NCBI GenBank assembly: GCA_029379385.1
Contig: CM055611.1
Location: 1,860,001-1,924,000 of the forward strand
Reading direction: 5' to 3'
Length of the DNA: 64,000 nt
Source of the DNA: Quillaja saponaria
Lineage: Eukaryota; Streptophyta; Magnoliopsida; Fabales; Quillajaceae
Each line of letters starts with the position of its first letter. Position 1 is the stretch's first letter. Position numbers and translations under genes: made by a program. Under the pieces are notes generated by a model that was not told the origin of the DNA, ran no database searches, and was given only the letters and a program-made list of their open reading frames with translations. Shown piece by piece: positions 24,582 through 37,000 of this stretch.

Positions 24582-27500
24582 CCCAGGAAACAGTTATTGG
24601 GTATGAGAATTTGGTCTCGGTTATACTTTATGAACTCGCATTTGTTTGTCTAACTTGGCATTGCTTATCTTGTGCAATTGTACTTTTGAGGTTATAAAAT
24701 ATTGTATAAAGCTCTGAGTTTTGCCAGCAGCTAGAGGATTTACCTCTATTCTACTGACTGAGCAAGGATTAAAATGAAAATGAATAAACATCACATTTGT
24801 CTGAAGTCTGAACGAAAGCAAATGTGAAGCTATTATACTAATAAATAATATGACCATATGCTCATTTATTTTGTCAAGTAGGCCATGGAAAAATTTAATT
24901 GGCAAACTTTTGATTGCTTGGGACAATATTATGGTGATGGTCATATCTATTGATCTATTGGAAAATATCCACCCTGCTATGCGGAGACCGATGGAAGCTT
25001 GTATGATCCAACAGATAGTATATAATCACCTCTACCCTGAAATTCTGTTAACTTGTTTGAGGATTGGTCATCAAATTGCTAAACAGAGATGAGTAGTCGC
25101 AGGGAAGACAAGGCTTTTGGCTCATGGTATGCAGCTTCACCAAAGAGCCATACTCCTTTTAGGCACTACTCTCTAGCTGTTTTGTGAAGTATTCTACAAA
25201 TGGTATTACCTCTTTGTATAAGTCTAAAGTTTAACAACTTGTTTTAAAATTTGTCAGTAATAGCTCCTTTGTAGTCTCACTTGGGCGAACACACTAGCAG
25301 CGCTATGTAGGTGATGCTGACTTGACCAATGACTGGATGTTTAACTTAACCATGCTGCTCAATGCTAACAATGCAAAATGTGTTTAGTGGTGCTGCAAGG
25401 ATAATTCAATAGGCATGGCCGACCTTGCCCTTGCTGTTACTCTCATAGTCATGGGTGACTATTTCTTCCTGCTGTTGCTTTCCAGTCTTGCTATTAGCTT
25501 TTATAAGTTTCTCTGATTTCCTCATTCTTAACATTTTCTTGCAGATATATGATGGACATTGTTCTAAAATGCATTGAATTACTTGCTACTTTAATTAGTT
25601 TGTTATGGAGTGTGGACACAAGGAAGTTCTTTAGTCGATGATCATTAGTGAAGTTTAGCTTATCTTTATGTAAATTACTGCATAGTAGTTAATAGATTTA
25701 TGTCTGGATTGTTAAAATTTCATAAGGATTATGCTGTAAGCAATAGACTTGTTACATCGTCTGTGAACTTTCTTGATTGAAATTGCTTTTGAATATCATA
25801 GGACTATGTTCTAAAGACTGCTAACAGTAAGTATGCTGCGTTTGAAAAAGAAAAAATTAGACTGAATTACAATTTCTATATTCTGAGTAGTGAAGAAGTG
25901 GAGAAATTGCACTTCTGATTTCTGAATTGATTAGTTAAAAATAGTAGCATTGTCGCAAAAACCCGTGCATGCTGGGATCCCGCTGTTTTCACTTATTGGA
26001 GGTGAAGTAAAGTCTATTGGAAAATAACTTTCTAATGCTGGCTTTCCACATAAGATTAATTTTTCAATTGAAGAGTTCTGAGAATGATCTGGAAATGTGG
26101 TGAGTTAATTCAGACTAGGAGAGATGCATGTGGCTGGTATCAAGGGTGTCACAACTCATAGTAGTGTATGTGGACTCCAGAGATGCTACTGAACCTCGTG
26201 CTAAGGCATTGCTAATGAGAAGATAGTAAAGGTAGAATAGGGTCAAGCTTATAGCTTGGTACAAAAATTCCCATGAACCATAGAGTTTGAAATTTTTAAC
26301 TTCTATTGGAGTTTTATTAAGCAAGCAAACTTTGTGAATGGGAAGCCTTGATAATTAAGGTTTCCAGTTCTGATACTTCTAGTCTTCCATCATTTCACCA
26401 AATCACTATTCAGTAAAAGAGATTAGGAAAATACGCACATTAAATTGAAATTTGAATGGCAATGCTATGCTCCATGCAAATTTTTTAAGTAGCTGTTGCA
26501 GTTGAAACTTGAAACTAGGATGCGAAATTTGATCAGAAACCATGGACTGTTACATCTCTTCTTCTATTTTCCCTTGAAAGAAGCAATGGGTTATTTGAAA
26601 ACCTTCAAAATATGATAGAAATTAGCAGGTTTTGGTTGCTTCCTCAGTTTTATCTTCTCAGATGCCTGTAATGGGATTTGTCATTATAGCATTACTGGTT
26701 CTTCACAGATACTTGCCCCTCCTTGAGAAATTACCTGGTCTATCTCAGTATTTGTGTAACAGGAGCAGGATTTATAGTTAATGATGATGTTCTTTCATTT
26801 TAACTATAATGGGATAGCTAAAAATGGAATTTCTTGTTACAAAATTACTGGTTGGTCACAGATACATTCCCCACTCCTTCAGAAATTACTTGGTCGATCT
26901 CACCATTTGTGTAACCGTAGCAGGAATTATAGTTAATGATGTTCTTGCATTTTATGCAGGGGCCAAGGCTATCAAAACGTGAGGAAAACCAAGATGATTT
27001 CAGGATACACTGAAGATAACTACCCTGGAAAAAGTCGAGCAACACATAAAGATTGAAATAGCAGAATATGAATGTACAGTTATAAGATGTTTCTGTTTTG
27101 TTTTGATTTCTCTGGGTTAAGGGATTTTATTCTCCCATTTCCTTGCAGTGTCCACATTATGATTCGACTGTCTGGATTTTGGTTCCAAATGCAATGAAAA
27201 GTGTTAATACATTTAGTTCTTTCCATTTCACATAATAAATTAGAGACAAGTGAATATGTATTTGCAAATTTAGTATTTACAATTATGTTGCAAAGTACTT
27301 TGCGAGTCAAATTTTCATCATCCAACTAGTGTGTAACTCAGCTGGCAATACATTGGATTTGAGGTTTTTTTTTTAAATATCGATTTACCTGCGATACATA
27401 TATTGAATATTGAACTTGAAAATTAAATACAGTTAAACCCATTATGAATTGATTTACAGAGGTGAACATGATTTATTTATTTATTTTAATTTAGTAGTCA

Positions 27501-28861
27501 GGTGTATCTAAATTAATTTATAAATATCATATCATTGACTACTAAAAAATTTGTAGAAATTTAGTTTTTCATAACCTTTTCTAATAAGATTTGAACTCAT
27601 AAAATCAATCAAGTAGGGGAACACACATTATTGATTGTCATGCCTTAATTCCAATTTATGAGGTGATCATGTTATCCCTTGAAACCCTAAATACAACCCT
27701 TTAATATATTTTAAATTTTTTTTGTAAAATTACTCACTTATTTTTAATTATAAATAGAAAGTTAGGTTAAGTACCCCAAAACATTACACCCACTTCAAAC
27801 CTACACGAAGGGTTTATTTGGAAGTTTGGAATGAGAAGAGAAGAGAGTAGAGAAAAAATGATAACACTTATTTTTTTGGTTTGAGAGTTTAAAAAAAATG
27901 AAAGCGAGATGAAAAAATATGATAATTATTGTTTGAGAGTTGAAGAGAGATAAAAGGAGATGATATGTCAATATATAATTTACAATTAAAATCTTTATGT
28001 TTTATTTCGGCATTAGTAGGTATTTGTTTAAAAGGATAAGGGTATTTTAATCATTATTGACAAAATTATAATGAATTTTGTCATTTTTCTCCAAATCCTC
28101 ACAATTTGGTAAGAGTTTGAGGGATATGTATCCCTCCACTTGCTCACTCTCTCTCTCTCCTTTTTAAAAAATGTCTCAAATCAAAAAAAAATGTGGTACT
28201 TTTATTTTTTATTTTCCGCTAAAACCCAATTTCATAGCTTAAATGAACCAGTTAAGCAATGTCATTGATTAATGTAATACAAATTCTATTATGCATTGAT
28301 ACACTATATTTATAAAATAGACCTTAACTATATTTATAAAATAAATAAAAAATTACGATTTTAAATTCTAAAAAACTAGTTTTCAAAGCAAATCAATTTT
28401 GTGTAAAAAGCATTTAGTATTGAGTATAACTATATCTTCTTTCTTCAAATTGATTAAAGAACAAAATGAAGATGAAAGGATAGAGAGAAATGAGAACAAA
28501 TTAAATACATTATTTAATTTTTTTTATTTAATAAAAATAAATTAAATAAGGGCAAATCAATCTCTTTAATGATTTAAATATTTAACAGGGTGTGGATTTA
28601 ACAAATCCTTGGAAGAAATTATATCAGCCACTTTCTTTCTATGCAAATGCAATCACTTCCTACTCACTCACATTCTCAAACTGAAATTTCATTGCCAAGA
28701 AAAGAAAATACTGTAAAAACAAAAGAAAGAAGAAAACTTTATTTCCAATCCTCAATAGGAAAGTGTTTTCCAAGAAAAGAATAAAGGAGAAAGGCAAGGG
28801 TTTGAACTTTGAAGAGAGTGAGAGATCAACCAACAAACCAACAAAGTCTGAGATTTTTGGG
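24582..28861. other. Gene-free stretch between BTB gene and RPN8
   Basis: The start is probably the BTB gene's 3' untranslated region. I find no coding frame with family support through 27 kb, although base composition at 24.6-27.1 kb is less AT-extreme than in other spacers, so an unrecognised non-coding transcript or decayed gene is possible. It includes a direct duplication at 26668-26951. The part from 27.3 to 28.6 kb is AT-rich spacer. The last 250 bases are the RPN8 promoter and leader. Confidence 0.45.
26668..26951. repeat. Direct duplication, ~110 bp at 153-bp offset
   Basis: The segment starting TTACTGGTT at 26692 recurs at 26845. Both copies carry TCACAGATAC, GAGAAATTAC/CAGAAATTAC, ATTTGTGTAAC and TATAGTTAATGATG. 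They differ at roughly one base in eight, and neither is open in frame. Confidence 0.75.
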
Positions 28862-31495
28862 ATGGACGTGATAAAGTCGCAGCAAATATCCTCCAGGCCA
28901 ATCGAGAAGGTCATAGTACACCCACTTGTTCTTCTCAGCATCGTCGATAACTACAACCGAGTCGCCAAGGATACCCGGAAGCGAGTCGTCGGAGTATTAC
29001 TCGGTAGCTCCTTCAAAGGCACTGTCGATGTCTCCAATAGCTATGCAGGTCAGCTCCCTTTACTTCAATTTCTTGTTTACTTCTTCAAATTTGAAACTTT
29101 ATTAAGCTAAGTGGAAGTTATTGGAGATTATATCATTCTTCCGTTTTTCTCGGCAACCAAACAAGAGGGTTAGGGTTAGGGTTAGGGTTAGTTTTTGGAC
29201 AGTGCTTGTTGTGCGATTCTTGGGAATTAGTAATTATAGAAACATGAGTTTACTGTTTCCGAACCCTATTTATAGTTTGTAAATCTTGTTCTGTTGATGC
29301 CTAAATCTGCTAGATACTGATTATCATAGTATTATTGAACGGTAAGGGAAAAAGAAAGTTTCTTTTAGGCTAATACTTTGAATTTTGTAATTCCAGTGCC
29401 TTTTGAAGAAGATGACAAGGACCCAAGCATATGGTTCCTTGACCACAATTACCATGAATCAATGTTTTCAATGTTCAAGAGAATAAACGGTATCTCGTGC
29501 TTCAGTATTTTGTAACTAATAGTCCGTCATTTTTTTTTTTCCCTGAGGCATTCTTATTAATCCCGGCATCTGTAAATTTGTCACGATGTTTTAGCTAAGG
29601 AACATGTCGTGGGATGGTATAGTACGGGCCCGAAGCTTAGGGAGAACGATCTAGATATTCACAATTTATTCCACAAGTAAGCTCATGTTTCTTCATCTTC
29701 ATAGAATAGATTAGAAAAGAAGTTTGATTCATTATATCTTCCATTAACATGAGACTGCTCTGTATTGTGTGATAATCTTTACACTACCTTTCTATTGTTG
29801 GGTTCTATATGTAATGTAACTAGTAGAAAGTCTTTCTGTTTTGCCAATAAAATTTTGATGGTCCCTTTTAGGCACTAGTGTGAATCTTTCTAGTTAGACA
29901 GTTGTCTGATCAACACTATATGGAAATGCTTTTTCCTTGGACCATTGAAGCTCACTTTTGTGATTAAGTTCTTTGGCTTCTTGTAGCTATGTCCCAAATC
30001 CTGTCTTGGTGATTATTGATGTCCAGCCTAAGGAGCTGGGAATACCCACCAAGGCTTACTATGCTGTTGAAGAGGTTAAGGAGGTAACATCATTATTGCA
30101 TTCTCTTATCATGCTACTGTCTCTCATCACTTTTTGCCTAATGTTAGAGATTATCTAGAGCTGCCATTACTTTTGAGGATATCGAGAAAGGGATGGATCA
30201 CTCTCCATCTCTCATCAATGGCTTAACTAATGGTTGGTATGTAACAGAATGCAACACAAAAAAGCCAGAAAGTTTTTGTTCATGTTCCTTCAGAAATTGC
30301 TGCTCATGAAGTTGAGGAAATCGGTACGCTGTGCTACAAATTATTGTAATTTTAATATTGACGTTATTACCAATTCAGAATTGTATTTGGAGGTTGACTT
30401 ATTATGTCTTTCTTCTAATACATGAATACTATTCTATCTTATCCATAAACAGGAGTGGAACACTTGTTGAGGGATGTGAAAGATACAACCATTAGTACAC
30501 TTGCAACTGAGGTTCCCCCACCGCCCCCTTCCCTTTTTCTCTGCCTTGTATATATATATATATATTTTACCAACCAATATCTCAATGTTAATGATTTAGT
30601 TTATACAGTTGAGACTTTTCAAGCAAACAATAATTTGAAAGACATAATTACCTGCTTTGTTCAGGTTTCAGGAAAACTTACAGCCTTGAAGGGCTTAGAT
30701 GCAAGATTACGAGAGATACGTGGTTACCTTGATCTTGTTATTGATGGGAAGCTTCCTTTAAATCATGAGATACTATACCATTTGCAGGTACATATTATAT
30801 TTCTCAAGATTCTCATCTACTTTGTTTTTTTATCCTTTTTGTCTTATTACATACCTCCTCATTTTGGTATATTGTTCTTCCTGCTTATTGCTGTCCTGTT
30901 AAAAAAAATGGAATTATTGGCTTATGACGATGTGGGATTTTCCAAGTAGACATTGGTCAGAAATTTAAATATTTCCAGTAAATGACACAAACAAGCGTGG
31001 AAGCTCTCATGTAGAATACAGAAATCCCTAGATGTATGGTTTCTCATAATTAACAAAACATGGTTTCTGACATGTCAACAATTGCAGGATGTGTTCAACC
31101 TGCTTCCAAATCTGAATGTGATGGAGCTAGTGAAGGGGTTTGCAGGTAAGTCAAGCCAAACATAAACAACACTAGTTTCCTTTTTGAGTTTGATAAATGA
31201 TCTATTTGCTACATAATAATTTATAATTTGTAGTTATCTTCTTTTGACCAGTAAAAACAAATGATATGATGTTGGTCATCTATCTTTCATCTCTTATCCG
31301 AAGTGTGATTGCCCTCCACAACTTGATCAATAATAAGGTGATATCCTCTTCTGATGGTGCAAGTAGTTATATGTTTATTTGCTATGATATTACATTACTT
31401 CTTAAATTGCATGTTCGTTTCAGATGCTAAACAAAGAACACGAGAAAGCTGAAGATTTGAAGCCAGCTACAATTCCTGCTGTTACTGGAAACTGA
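28862..31495 (+). CDS. RPN8: 26S proteasome non-ATPase regulatory subunit 7 (RPN8)
   Basis: Lid subunit of the 26S proteasome; it pairs with the deubiquitinase RPN11. Ten exons, all with GT-AG borders: 28862-29048, 29397-29489, 29595-29676, 29987-30083, 30248-30323, 30453-30511, 30665-30787, 31088-31145, 31252-31337, 31424-31495. They join in frame to 310 residues, the plant family's usual size. The MPN domain spans about residues 15-150 ([44 protein letters not shown]). The JAMM zinc ligands (HxH with a later D) are absent, as expected for the non-catalytic RPN8. The C-terminal helices include [16 protein letters not shown] and [20 protein letters not shown]; the tail ends in AVTGN. The start MDVIK is the family's start. 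The donor after exon 6 (GAG/GTTCCC) is weak. Sure of identity; closest to Arabidopsis RPN8A/B. Confidence 0.97.
29167..29191 (+). repeat. Short (GGGTTA)4 telomere-like array in RPN8 intron 1
   Basis: Four GGGTTA units lie about 120 bases after the donor of RPN8 intron 1. The unit is the six-base TTAGGG type, not the usual plant TTTAGGG. Telo-box-like motifs near the start of housekeeping genes are known in plants; function here is not shown. Confidence 0.85.
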
Positions 31496-32079
31496 TTTTG
31501 AGGTTTCTAACATGACAGTGATTGCCTTTTGGGCTAATTGAATCAGCAATAGCGACACTTGAGTCTTATTCTTCAAAATTTTGTATTTTCTATAGTGCGT
31601 TTGATTGATTTTTAGATCTGAACTTCTTTATGATGTTGATTCTTCACACGATGTTAACGAATTGTGTTTCCTTCAGCATTTTATCCCATGTGAAGTTACA
31701 AATTTATGCAGGGTTTTGCTGCATAATTTTTTTTTATTATATGTGCTCCAAGTTGTAAGGAATTTTCTGTCATCATGTTAAGTGAGTGATGAAAATAAAA
31801 CTTACAAAGATTAATAAAATGTTGTCATCCATTCATCCTCTAACTCCATATTTTTTGTCCCAAGTTAAAGAAATAAAATCATTTTCATGGGTAAATTTAG
31901 ATATATAACTTGTTTATCTTCTTACAAATGTCAAAATTTATTTTTAAATTAATTTAGATTAATATTTTTAGAGTTGATATAATAAAAAGTTCAAGCTCAA
32001 TTAAGTCTCAAATCTAAAACTAATTGGGATTAATTATATGAATTATATTTCTCTATCGCATTGATTTAATATATCATTT
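31496..32079. other. RPN8 3' region
   Basis: The 3' untranslated region of RPN8 probably ends near 31800 (AATAAAA at about 31795). No gene in the remainder. Confidence 0.45.
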
Positions 32080-33110
32080 TCAGTGCTCAATAATAATGGC
32101 TCTATCATGTAATTCTTAGCCTTCCTGTACACTGTCTAACTCTTTACACTTATATAGTCATTTGTCCTAACTTTTATCATCCACTAGCCTATATTGGATA
32201 TGTTTAAATTATTATAAGCGGTTTTATTTTATTTTATATTTTCTTGTGTCTCATTATCTATCTCAATAGTTGCATTAATCCAACACATTATTTTTAATGG
32301 TATTTAGAGCAATCATATCATTTTCAATAACTCTCTCATGTAATTCTCGGTATTCTTTTATCACGTCTAACCCCTTACACCTACACCAAGTCACTTTTTC
32401 TATTTTTGTCATACATTGGATGTGTCCAAATCATTATAGGAGGTTATTTCTTATTTTCTCTTTAATTTGTGCTACCTCAATCTTTTTACACATCTCTTCA
32501 TGATCATTTCATAATTTATATTTTTTTTATATATCCCATCATTTATATCAATATTGACATTTTAACTACTCTCATCTTATATAAGTGTTGTTTCTTAATT
32601 TTCCAATATTCGAGACCACACAGCATAGTTAGTTTCATAGTCGCCCCATTAAATTTATCTTTAAACTTATTCAAGATTTGAGAATCATATAAAACTATCG
32701 AATCATTTTATCACTTCATTCACCATGACATAGTTACATAGCTAATGTCATACTCAATTGCACCATTTTTTTTAAAAGAATAAAGTTATGTACTTAACAA
32801 TTAATTTCTCGAAAATCACCATCTAAAATCATTCTAGTTGAGCTTCCTTAGTGTGACAAAGTCACACTCCATATACTTGGGTTTAATTCGACTTAATTGT
32901 CTTTCATAACTTTAGTTTATAATTTAGCCATGCTCTAATCTCATCTACCAATACAATGTCACCGATAGATAGCATACACGTTGGAATCATATCCTAAATG
33001 GCATATGTAAGTTCATCTATAATTAAAACAAGTAATTAAGGGCCTAAAAATGATTGTTTTCATATTATCTACTATTCTCACACGGTAATTATTATCTCGT
33101 ACATATCCTT
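32080..33110 (-). mobile_element. Decayed LINE retrotransposon remnant (reverse-transcriptase 3' part)
   Basis: Read on the minus strand, 32,550-32,670 gives KFNGATMKLTMLCG then YWKIKKQHLYKMRVVKMS. This matches the pattern of the plant LINE polyprotein segment K-F-Y-x-T-x-x-x-x-x-M-L-Y-G then W-x-x-K-K-Q-x. About 32,410-32,480 gives EVAQIKEKIRN followed by stops and FGHIQ, matching the downstream 'I-x-x-K-M-R-x-x-R-L-R-W-F-G-H-V' block. Several in-frame stops show it is dead. A second, shorter copy of the terminal part lies at about 32,080-32,290. The part to 33,110 resembles upstream RT sequence more weakly. Homology is by pattern recall. Confidence 0.65.
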
Positions 33111-34084
33111 AATATTATATATATATATATATATATTTAGTTAATACTTTTTTTCTCTCTAAAACCCATCACAAATAAACAAAAAATTATTTTATTTGAT
33201 ATTAAAATTTATTTACAGATTTTATTGAAAAATAATATATTAATATTAAAACTTAAAATTAACATAATTTATGATTATTGAGAAAATAAACAAAAAGTAA
33301 GTACTTAAAAATTCATTTAGATAGAGAAAAAAAAAAAAAAAAGATCTTTTGGTATTGTAAAAATAAAATCAGGACATTACAGTATTTCTCAAAATTTATT
33401 TTTAACATTATTAGTTTTTTTCTATTTTTTATTTATACAAAAGAAAAAGGATTGATTTTCTCAAATTTTGAACCTATGAAAAAAAATATATATAATTTTC
33501 TCTTGAATAATTATTTCATTAATTCTCCTAGTGAAGAAAAAAAAAAAAAAAGAATTTCTTGCCACTTATAGAGCAAGAAGCCGTACCAGCCATCTTCTTT
33601 CCATCGCTCTGCTTAGCCGAAGATTTCAGCAGCTATATGCAAATCAGGTATGGAAATTTCTTTTTCATTACCCTCCGAAACTTTGGTTTTTCCGTTCTAG
33701 AACGTGACCCTACGACGATTGGTAACGATAGTTCCACTTCGAACATCTCAGGGACTTATCGAATTCTGGTAACCCTGATATAGAGTTATTTATAAGCTTG
33801 AGCTACTTTCAAAGATGGGTTCTTTGGAAAAATATGAACTTGCTTTGCATATCAGCAAAGTCAATCTCTGTAGTGATTTATTTTTTAATACATGTGCTGC
33901 TTTACTTCAAGTTGTGAGATGTTATTCCCTTTTTTTTTTTCTTGAAGCTGTGAAGCTAGGAGGAAAGCAGAGGTCTTACACTTCATTCAATACAAGTAAA
34001 CAACTTTAAGAGCCACTTCTGATTTGGAGCTGTAGCTTCTGTCGGGCATTTCATTTTTAAAACTGCTTTTGACTGTTTGAAATC
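33111..34084. other. Spacer and TRM7 leader
   Basis: AT microsatellite at about 33117-33137 and poly-A tracts, then a less AT-rich stretch from about 33555. A probable untranslated first exon lies near 33555-33650, with a possible donor CAG/GTATGG at about 33648. No coding frame supported. Confidence 0.45.
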
Positions 34085-37000
34085 ATGGGCAAAGCATCAA
34101 GAGATAAGAGGGTAGGTTTGCTATTTCAGTTAAAATTTCCTTTCTTTCTGTTTGTCACCTAATTTTAGCTTCATGGAATTGTAGGATATCTACTACCGGA
34201 AAGCAAAAGAAGAAGGTTGGCGTGCTCGAAGTGCCTTTAAGCTCCTTCAGATAGATGAGGAATTCAACATATTTGAAGGTGTGATATTTGTTAAAGAAAG
34301 TCAGACAATTTTATGATTATCAAAAAAGACATTAAGGATAGACAATTTATTTGATAGATTATGTCCTTAAGCACATAACATTCCGTCTTTGTACTACATT
34401 CCTGATATTGGAAACTAGAAGAATGAGATATGGGAAGATGAGAAGCTAGAATGCAGAAAGAAAAGCCAAGGACCTTAGTACTTGGAACCGGCTGAAATAT
34501 ATATAAGCTTTCTTGTGTGCTGTACAACAAAACTTTCTCATTTTTTATTGTTTCAGAAATAAGTAGATCTTGTGATAAGCCTCTTGTTCTAGTTACACGC
34601 AAATATTTGAAGATTACATAAGCTTTTATAGGTGTGTGTGAATTATCTTGCAGCTGGTTGATTATGATTTCTGTTGCAGGAGTTAAGCGCGTGGTGGATT
34701 TATGTGCTGCACCTGGTAGCTGGAGTCAGGTACTATTGATTATAATGAATGTGTTGGAGTATGAACTCTTTTGTGAAATTTGTATTTAAACAGATTTACC
34801 CATTATGTTGTCTTTGGCTTCTCCCCCTGGTCATATTTAGGTGAATGGTTCTGTGACTGTCAATAATGAAAATATGAATGCAAGTTCAGAACTCTAATTG
34901 ATAGAACTGAAAGCATTTTAGTTGACATCATCTATGTATGAATTTCCTTTCACAATCTATTCATTTTTTCTGTCTCTGGGATTTGTGAAAATTAGCAATT
35001 TTACTTATTTGCTTATGTATTTTCTCAGTCTGTTATTAGTTATTGCACACCCTATGGGTATAGAACCTGAGATCTCAATCTCCACCTTTGTTCTTAAAGA
35101 GGGAGGATTTCTGTTAAACCCAAAGGTCATAATAAATTCTGGTTTTTCTTTTTATTAACAATTTTTTTGTTAAGTATTTAATTTATGCAATGATATTTGA
35201 AAATTTCTGCCAAATATATTTCTTGTATTCTATTCATATTGGCACAGGGAATGTGTGGAAGGATTTATTATCGATATTCATAGAAGATATTATAGTTACC
35301 TCATGCCAAGCATTTTTGGAGATGGTGATATGCATAGCTATCATAGTCTGTCTCTGATACCTAGTTCCTTGGGTGCAGGTTTTGAGTCGTAAATTGTATC
35401 TCCCAGCAAAGCTGTCACCTGATGCTGTGTAAGTTAATTTGTTCTTGCAGTTATCTACACGAGGATATACTTGATAAGTTGATAGAGGCCTAACACTACA
35501 CAAAAAATAAACATCTATACAGAATGTGTGAATAAATGCATTTTGGATATTTAACCAATCAAGTTATCTCACTTGCATTTGGCTGTGAAATGTTGCATGG
35601 CATGTTAACCTTTTTGCATGTGTTAGTGTTACTACCACAATTGCCCTGGTGGCATTTTGGTATTGAAAGTTTAATCATAATACTTATAGTACTATAATTG
35701 ATTGGGGATGTCTCTAATGATTTTCATTCTCCATTGCCCTTAAAATTAGTAAGCTTTGTAATGCACAATGTATGACTTCAGAGGAATGGGGTATTGGTGA
35801 ATTTGTTAATGAATTTCCTCAAGAGAAAAGTGACTTAATAGACCAATTTTCAATTTTGATTTGCTTGGAGACACACACAATATTTCTACTCTTCCTTTTC
35901 ACCCACGGGGAAAAATAAAATATTTCTAACTAGACCTAGTTTGGTTTAAGTATTACAATTATCTTTTTTTCTTTATGAATAGAAAAGTTATATTTGACTC
36001 CAAAAGTATTATTTGGTTTTATTAAAATATATGTAATATATATAAAAATCTCATCTGGAAGAATATTACGCTTAGCTTTATTCTTTAACATGGAGCTTTC
36101 TTTGTATCTTTGCTTCTGTTGTTGTTGATAATTTTTGTACTTATTAGTTTTTTGTTAGTCATTTTGGGTTTGTGCCTTTTCATCTGTTTTCTGTATAGTG
36201 GTAGTCAGATTAGGCTTGTACTTATCATATTTCTTCTTACTAGTTACAATGGTTTCTGTGGCTTTTTACCAAAATAAAAAATAAAAATCTTAGGGTGCTT
36301 TCTCTCATTCTCACTCGTTTTCTAAAGATATTTTTCAGAGTGATTCATATAATGTGAGTGAAAACCCAACATATGGCTTTAACTTCCACGATGTTTTAAA
36401 TGATATTAAGTGGCCGTTAAGCATTAACTACAACCCTCCGAACCTTCGTCTGTTGTGCCACATTTGATTGATACACAGAAACAGGCAATAAGCTTTGATG
36501 AGGGAAAGGCTCAATGGTACTTGGGATGTGAATTATTGCTATACTAGCTTGAATGCTAGCTCTCACTTGAGCAGTAAATAGCTATTGCTAGTTTCAGTGT
36601 GTTGGATTTGGTGGCCTCTGGTGTTTGACCAGTGCTGGGTCGAGAACTCGAGCTAACTGGATCATAATGATGCTATCTAAATCTGATCAGTCCGACCTCC
36701 TTCTGGTTTGGAACATAAAACCAAGGTTATTAGCATATATTTTGAGTATGCAGTTCTTCTTTATTTGAATCAAAATTTTACTCGTCTATTCTCGTGGAAT
36801 AGGTTAGTGGTCTGCTCTATTAAAATACCTAGTAATACACATTTCATTGTGATCGATGTCATAAAAAAAATTCAGTTCTTGACTCGTGTCTCATGCATGT
36901 TACCCTTCTGTTGAGAACTTGACTCCTACATAATTCATCATGGTTTGCAGGGATGATGATCTTCCTCTTATTGTAGCTATTGATTTGCAGCCCATGGCTC

